Assembly: GCA_947594085.1 (NCBI GenBank)
Contig: CANQEB010000079.1
Span: 1 to 9,544, forward strand
Length of the DNA stretch: 9,544 bases
Source: an uncultured Lachnospiraceae bacterium
GTDB lineage: Bacteria; Bacillota; Clostridia; Lachnospirales; Lachnospiraceae
Direction of reading: 5' to 3'
The notes beneath the pieces are model-generated. The model saw only the letters and a list, made by a program, of their open reading frames with translations. It was not told the origin of the DNA and did not search any database. The position numbers and the translations under genes are program-made. Below are positions 6,342-9,544 of the stretch, piece after piece (position 1 is the stretch's first letter; each line of letters begins with the position of its first letter).

Positions 6342-6370
6342 TATATATAATGATTTGGTTAGAATAGCAA
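6342..6370 (-). promoter_or_regulatory. Possible promoter of the beta-helix gene
   Basis: Minus-strand -35 TTGCTA (6365-6370), a 17-base spacer and -10 TATATA (6342-6347). The region is very A/T-rich, so other alignments are possible. The leader then carries a small hairpin CTCTG / CAGAG (6315-6329) and the 16-bp palindrome. Confidence 0.45.
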
Positions 6371-6394
6371 GCGATTTTGTATACGTCTAATTAT

Positions 6395-8563
6395 TTAAAT
6401 GTATATTTTTTGAATACATCCTGCAAGCGCCACGTCCCGGCTCATGCCGTCGTCATCGTACAACTCATACCGCGCGCCCCTGTCGGCGAAATGCACCAAC
6501 TCCAGCTCATCCCAGTCCACATCCGCCACTTTCTCACCGCCCTGTGCAAGCGGAAGGATATGGCCCTTGCGGACGAACAACACGACCTCGTCAAGCGGGA
6601 TCTCCACATAATGGTGCCCTGCCGGCAGAACCGTCTCCTCCACGATCTGCGCATTCCGGAAGCGCACAAGCTTCATCTCCTCCGGGAGATACACGGTCCT
6701 GCCGACCGCATTCTGCTCGTACACCGGCGCGATCATAATACTCTCGCCTATAAGTAGCTGATCCTCGACTCGGCGCGCGATCGGATCTTTCGGCCACACG
6801 AAGCCGAGCGGCCGTGCGTACATGCCGTCCGTCAGCGCCGCTTTCATGAACTCGCTGTAGATGTAGGGCAACAGCCGATAGCGCAGCGCCAGAATTCCCC
6901 GGAACGCTTCCGTATCCTCGAATTCGTACGGCTCCTGCCGTCTGGTTCCCATCGCGGAATGATTTCGCAACAGCGGCAGGAAAATCCCAAGCCCAAGCCA
7001 GCGCAGAACCAGATCACGCGTACAGTCTGAGCCGAAACCGCCGATATCCGCACCGGTGTACAGGAAACCGCACATGTTCAGCGAGGGCATCATCTTCAAA
7101 TTCATGAGCAAATGTGACCACCACGATTTGTTGTCGCCGGTCCAGATGCCGCCATATCGATGCATACCGATGTAAGACGCACGAGAAAACAGCAAAATCC
7201 GCTTCTCCGGTTCCAGCTCCCCGAACGCCTCCGCTGCTGAGCGCGTCATGTAATAGCCAAACAGATTATGTACTTTATCATGGCGCACTTTTTGTCCCCG
7301 ATAGTTATGATAGAAGCTTCGATAGTCCTCCGGATGATTCGAAAGGCCCTGTGTCAACTCCTGAAACTCAGAGAAAGTGTCCAGGTCCAGATTTCTTCCC
7401 TTGTAGGTCTCCAGTTTGTCAAACAACTTCTCCAGCCGTCTCTCTGAGTAGAAAATCGCAGGCTCGTTCATATCGTTCCAAAAGCCTTCGATTCCCATAT
7501 CGAGCAGCACTTTGTATTTCCGCCCGAACCACCGTCCGGCCTCTTCGTTCAGCATGTCCGGGAAATGGCACCTGCCGGGCCAGACGCCGATGACAAACTC
7601 CTTCCCATCCTCGTCCTTGCAGAAGTATCCGTTCGCGATACCTTCCTCATAGACATCGTAGCCCGCCTCGATCTTCACGCCGCCATCAATAATCGGAACG
7701 AGCCGGATGCCCTGCTCCTTCATCTCCCCGACCAACTCCTCGAAATCCGGGAACGCTTCGCGGTCGACCGTAAAATCCTTGTACCGCTCCATATAATCGA
7801 TATCCAGATAGATCATGTCCAGCGGAAGATGATGCTCGCGGTACTGCCGTGCCACCTCGCGCACCTCCTGTGAAGTCACATAACTCCAGCGGCTCTGCCC
7901 GACACCGAACGCCCACTTCGGAGGCAGGTAACTTCTGCCGATCAATTCGCGGAACTCGTGCACGATCTGTTCCGGGGCTGAGAGATCTTGTTCTCTCGTC
8001 TCACTCTCCGTCCGATTTTGCTCCTCGTCCGACCGCGCCATTTCTTTGTTCGGCTCGATCACATACAGATCGAATGCGTTGTCCTCCACCGTGATCCGCA
8101 GTTCATCATACTTCGTATAACCGATGTCAAAAGTCACCTTCGCAGGCGTGTCGATAAACAGCCCAAATGTCTCCTCTCCATCGATCAGGAGGAAATTGTG
8201 GGCGCCATAGAGAGAATGCACATCCTCATGGTGATGCGGAATATCCGTGCAATCGCTCACATAAATCCATCCGCGCTTGTTGATACCGCGCACGTTCTCG
8301 CCAAGTCCGTACACAATGTCGTCCTTTCCGAGATGGAATGTCAGCATCTCCCCATCCCAGGACAAATGCGGAAGCGCCGCGCTATCCTGCGCGCCTGCGC
8401 AGATCCCCACTTTGCATTCTCTATCCGTACTGTCTACAAGGTTTTTGTCGTCTTCGCCAATCTGACCTGCAGCGTCCTGTCGCAAACATATCCTCACTGC
8501 TTGTGGTTTCTCTAGCACAGCCTCTGTCTCCAGAGGATTTCCAAACACAAATCTTTTCACCAT
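6395..8563 (-). CDS. Glycoside hydrolase family 31 alpha-glucosidase, probably isomaltose-preferring
   Basis: A 722-residue GH31 enzyme predicted to release glucose from non-reducing ends of alpha-glucosides; no signal peptide, so cytoplasmic. The N-terminal beta-sandwich has GLGENVRGINKRGW (86-99) and SLYGAHNF (117-124). The (beta/alpha)8 barrel carries the nucleophile Asp364 in WNDMNEP (362-368) and the acid/base Asp477 in GDNKSWWSH. A C-terminal beta domain ends in YELYDDDG. The sequence follows Ruminococcus obeum Ro-alphaG1, as I recall it, nearly throughout. The Trp reported there to set isomaltose over maltose preference (W169) corresponds to Trp226 in GQSRW. It is longer than that enzyme (663 residues) because of two hydrophilic inserts, at about 28-68 and 173-197. 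ATG 8563 has GGAGAGG about 11 bases upstream. It follows rlmB by 63 bases with no promoter seen, so co-transcription is likely. Confidence 0.93.
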   Translation of the reverse strand: MVKRFVFGNPLETEAVLEKPQAVRICLRQDAAGQIGEDDKNLVDSTDRECKVGICAGAQDSAALPHLSWDGEMLTFHLGKDDIVYGLGENVRGINKRGWIYVSDCTDIPHHHEDVHSLYGAHNFLLIDGEETFGLFIDTPAKVTFDIGYTKYDELRITVEDNAFDLYVIEPNKEMARSDEEQNRTESETREQDLSAPEQIVHEFRELIGRSYLPPKWAFGVGQSRWSYVTSQEVREVARQYREHHLPLDMIYLDIDYMERYKDFTVDREAFPDFEELVGEMKEQGIRLVPIIDGGVKIEAGYDVYEEGIANGYFCKDEDGKEFVIGVWPGRCHFPDMLNEEAGRWFGRKYKVLLDMGIEGFWNDMNEPAIFYSERRLEKLFDKLETYKGRNLDLDTFSEFQELTQGLSNHPEDYRSFYHNYRGQKVRHDKVHNLFGYYMTRSAAEAFGELEPEKRILLFSRASYIGMHRYGGIWTGDNKSWWSHLLMNLKMMPSLNMCGFLYTGADIGGFGSDCTRDLVLRWLGLGIFLPLLRNHSAMGTRRQEPYEFEDTEAFRGILALRYRLLPYIYSEFMKAALTDGMYARPLGFVWPKDPIARRVEDQLLIGESIMIAPVYEQNAVGRTVYLPEEMKLVRFRNAQIVEETVLPAGHHYVEIPLDEVVLFVRKGHILPLAQGGEKVADVDWDELELVHFADRGARYELYDDDGMSRDVALAGCIQKIYI

Positions 8564-8626
8564 CTGTTTCTATACCTCTCCGTTCTTTCGTTTTTTTCTT
8601 CTGGGAAAACCTGCCAAATATCTGCC

Positions 8627-9403
8627 TCAGCCTTCCCCTCTTCCAAGTCTCTGGCGCACAATCTCATACATCAGCACGCCCGCAGCCACAGACGCGTTGA
8701 GCGAATCGATATTGCCCTTCATCGGAATTGCCGCCGAAAAATCACACTTCTCGCGCACGAGCCGACTAACGCCCGCTCCCTCACTTCCGATCACCAGACC
8801 GATCGGCCCGGTCAGATTTTGGCGATACATCGGCTCCGCGTCCATATCCGCGCATACAAACCAGATACCCTCTTTTTTCAGCTCCTCAATCGTGTTCCCG
8901 AGGTTCGTCACGCGCGCAACAGACGTGTAATTCAGCGCGCCCGCCGAAGTCCGCGCTACCGTCGCCGTCAGCCCGACCGCGCGGCGTTTGGGAATGATCA
9001 CGCCGTGCGCGCCCGCCAGATTCGCCGTGCGAATAATCGCGCCGAGATTGTGCGGATCCTCGATATCGTCCAACAGGATCAGAAACGGATCCTCGCCCTT
9101 CGTCTTTGCCTCCGCGAGAATTTCTTCCACAGAAGCATATTCATACGCCGCCGCGTAGGCGATCACGCCTTGATGTCTTCCAGTCTGCGAGAGCTGATCC
9201 ATGCGCTCCTTCGCCACGAAATCTATCACTGTATCGTGCTTCCTCGCCTCGCGTTTGATCGTCTGGATCGGGCCGTCCTGGCAGCCATCTTGAATCAACA
9301 GGCGGTCGATCGCCTTTCCCGCGCGAAATGCTTCGAGCACGGCGTTTCTGCCCTCGATGATGCGCGCATCCTCGCCGCCTGCCCCTTTCGATCTGTACTC
9401 CAT
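8627..9403 (-). CDS. rlmB: 23S rRNA 2'-O-ribose methyltransferase, TrmH/SpoU family (RlmB-like)
   Basis: A 258-residue SPOUT methyltransferase. RlmB methylates the 2'-OH of G2251 (E. coli numbering) in the 23S rRNA P loop using S-adenosylmethionine. Residues 14-85 form the SpoU substrate-binding domain (IIEGRNAVLEAFRAG and HQGVIAY). The knotted catalytic domain has motif 1 DIEDPHNLGAIIRTANLAG (113-131, with N119 and R125), motif 2 GLVIGSEGAGVSR (202-214) and motif 3 IPMKGNIDSLNASVAAGV (226-243). All catalytic and cofactor-loop residues expected for the family are present and length is typical. ATG 9403 has AAAGGAG five bases upstream. In related Clostridia the gene often sits near mrnC and cysS, but the upstream sequence here is non-coding and structured. 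A close TrmH-type paralogue cannot be fully excluded. Confidence 0.93.
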   Translation of the reverse strand: MEYRSKGAGGEDARIIEGRNAVLEAFRAGKAIDRLLIQDGCQDGPIQTIKREARKHDTVIDFVAKERMDQLSQTGRHQGVIAYAAAYEYASVEEILAEAKTKGEDPFLILLDDIEDPHNLGAIIRTANLAGAHGVIIPKRRAVGLTATVARTSAGALNYTSVARVTNLGNTIEELKKEGIWFVCADMDAEPMYRQNLTGPIGLVIGSEGAGVSRLVREKCDFSAAIPMKGNIDSLNASVAAGVLMYEIVRQRLGRGEG

Positions 9404-9419
9404 ACCTTCTCCTTTCTGA

Positions 9420-9544
9420 GTAGCATTCGTGTTTAATTCACATCATAGTAACTCCCGAACGCCCGAGGGGAATTGTCGATACCACGGCAAACACGTTCTC
9501 ACTCGATTCGGCAACGCAGCGGTACTAAGCTCATGCTACGCATT
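9420..9544 (-). ncRNA. Structured, pseudoknotted RNA candidate upstream of rlmB (class unassigned, 5' end possibly outside)
   Basis: No convincing coding frame covers this stretch, but the minus strand pairs strongly over long range. Helix A is GTAGCAT (9533-9539) with ATGCTAC (9420-9426). Helix B is CGTGTTT (9489-9495) with AAACACG (9428-9434), stacked one base inside A. Helix C is AATTCCC (9468-9474) with GGGAGTT (9450-9456), an 11-base loop and one U·G pair. Helix D is GTACCGC (9519-9525) with GTGGTAT (9479-9485), seven pairs with two G·U, and it crosses helix B as a pseudoknot. The G·U pairs in C and D would be A·C mismatches on the plus strand, so the minus strand is the transcribed one. 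The 3' end lies only a few bases before the rlmB Shine-Dalgarno, so it is either an rlmB leader or a separate small RNA. The Clostridia raiA-motif RNA is one known pseudoknotted family to test; I cannot assign it from memory. Confidence 0.6.

Noticed and set aside
6398..6420. Hairpin ATGTAT/ATACAT at the end of the GH31 gene as a terminator
   Set aside because: It is weak, A/T-only in most pairs, overlaps the last codons and has no T-tract on the minus strand.
7988..8515. Plus-strand open frame of 175 codons opposite the GH31 gene
   Set aside because: The minus strand is a clearly conserved GH31 enzyme throughout, and the antisense translation matches nothing I recognise.
9404..9544. C-terminal end of an upstream protein gene such as mrnC
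   Set aside because: The minus-strand frames are broken by stops near 9538 and inside the stretch, and no family similarity is visible. The long-range base pairing explains the sequence better.

Overview
The window looks like a piece of a Clostridia chromosome, most likely Lachnospiraceae. Supporting signs are the sigma-A-type promoters, strong AGGAGG-type ribosome binding sites, a queT gene with a preQ1-I riboswitch leader, a GH31 alpha-glucosidase very close to what I recall of the Ruminococcus (Blautia) obeum enzyme, and a Suv3-like RNA helicase. Most genes are G+C-rich. Two secreted-protein genes are visibly less so: positions 4141-4200 hold 25 G/C of 60, against 39 of 60 at 1081-1140.

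Layout. Positions 1-1904 (minus) carry a Suv3-like RNA helicase whose 3' end runs off the window. Positions 1905-2138 are a divergent promoter region. Positions 2139-3194 (plus) encode a CaCA-family calcium/sodium antiporter, followed by a bidirectional terminator at 3221-3244. Everything after that is on the minus strand, reading right to left: rlmB (9403-8627), a GH31 alpha-glucosidase (8563-6395), a secreted beta-helix-like repeat protein (6268-5276, with a probably frameshifted start), queT (5022-4528) under a preQ1-I riboswitch, and a secreted beta-propeller-like protein (4411-3275). Positions 9404-9544, upstream of rlmB, do not look coding. They fold on the minus strand into several long-range helices, including a pseudoknot, so I call them part of a structured RNA of unassigned class.

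Functional picture. This is a mix of RNA metabolism (Suv3-like helicase, RlmB, uptake of a queuosine precursor), ion homeostasis (CaCA exchanger), carbohydrate use (GH31, probably acting on short alpha-1,6-linked glucosides) and two exported proteins of unknown role. rlmB and the GH31 gene are 63 bases apart with no visible promoter between them, so they may be co-transcribed. The others look like single-gene units. No gene-free stretch exceeds 300 bases. I saw no tRNA, rRNA, insertion sequence, CRISPR array or prophage gene.

The points most worth a second look are the pseudoknotted RNA upstream of rlmB, the riboswitch ahead of queT, the apparent one-base frameshift in the signal peptide of the beta-helix gene, and the promoter placement that would make the helicase mRNA leaderless.
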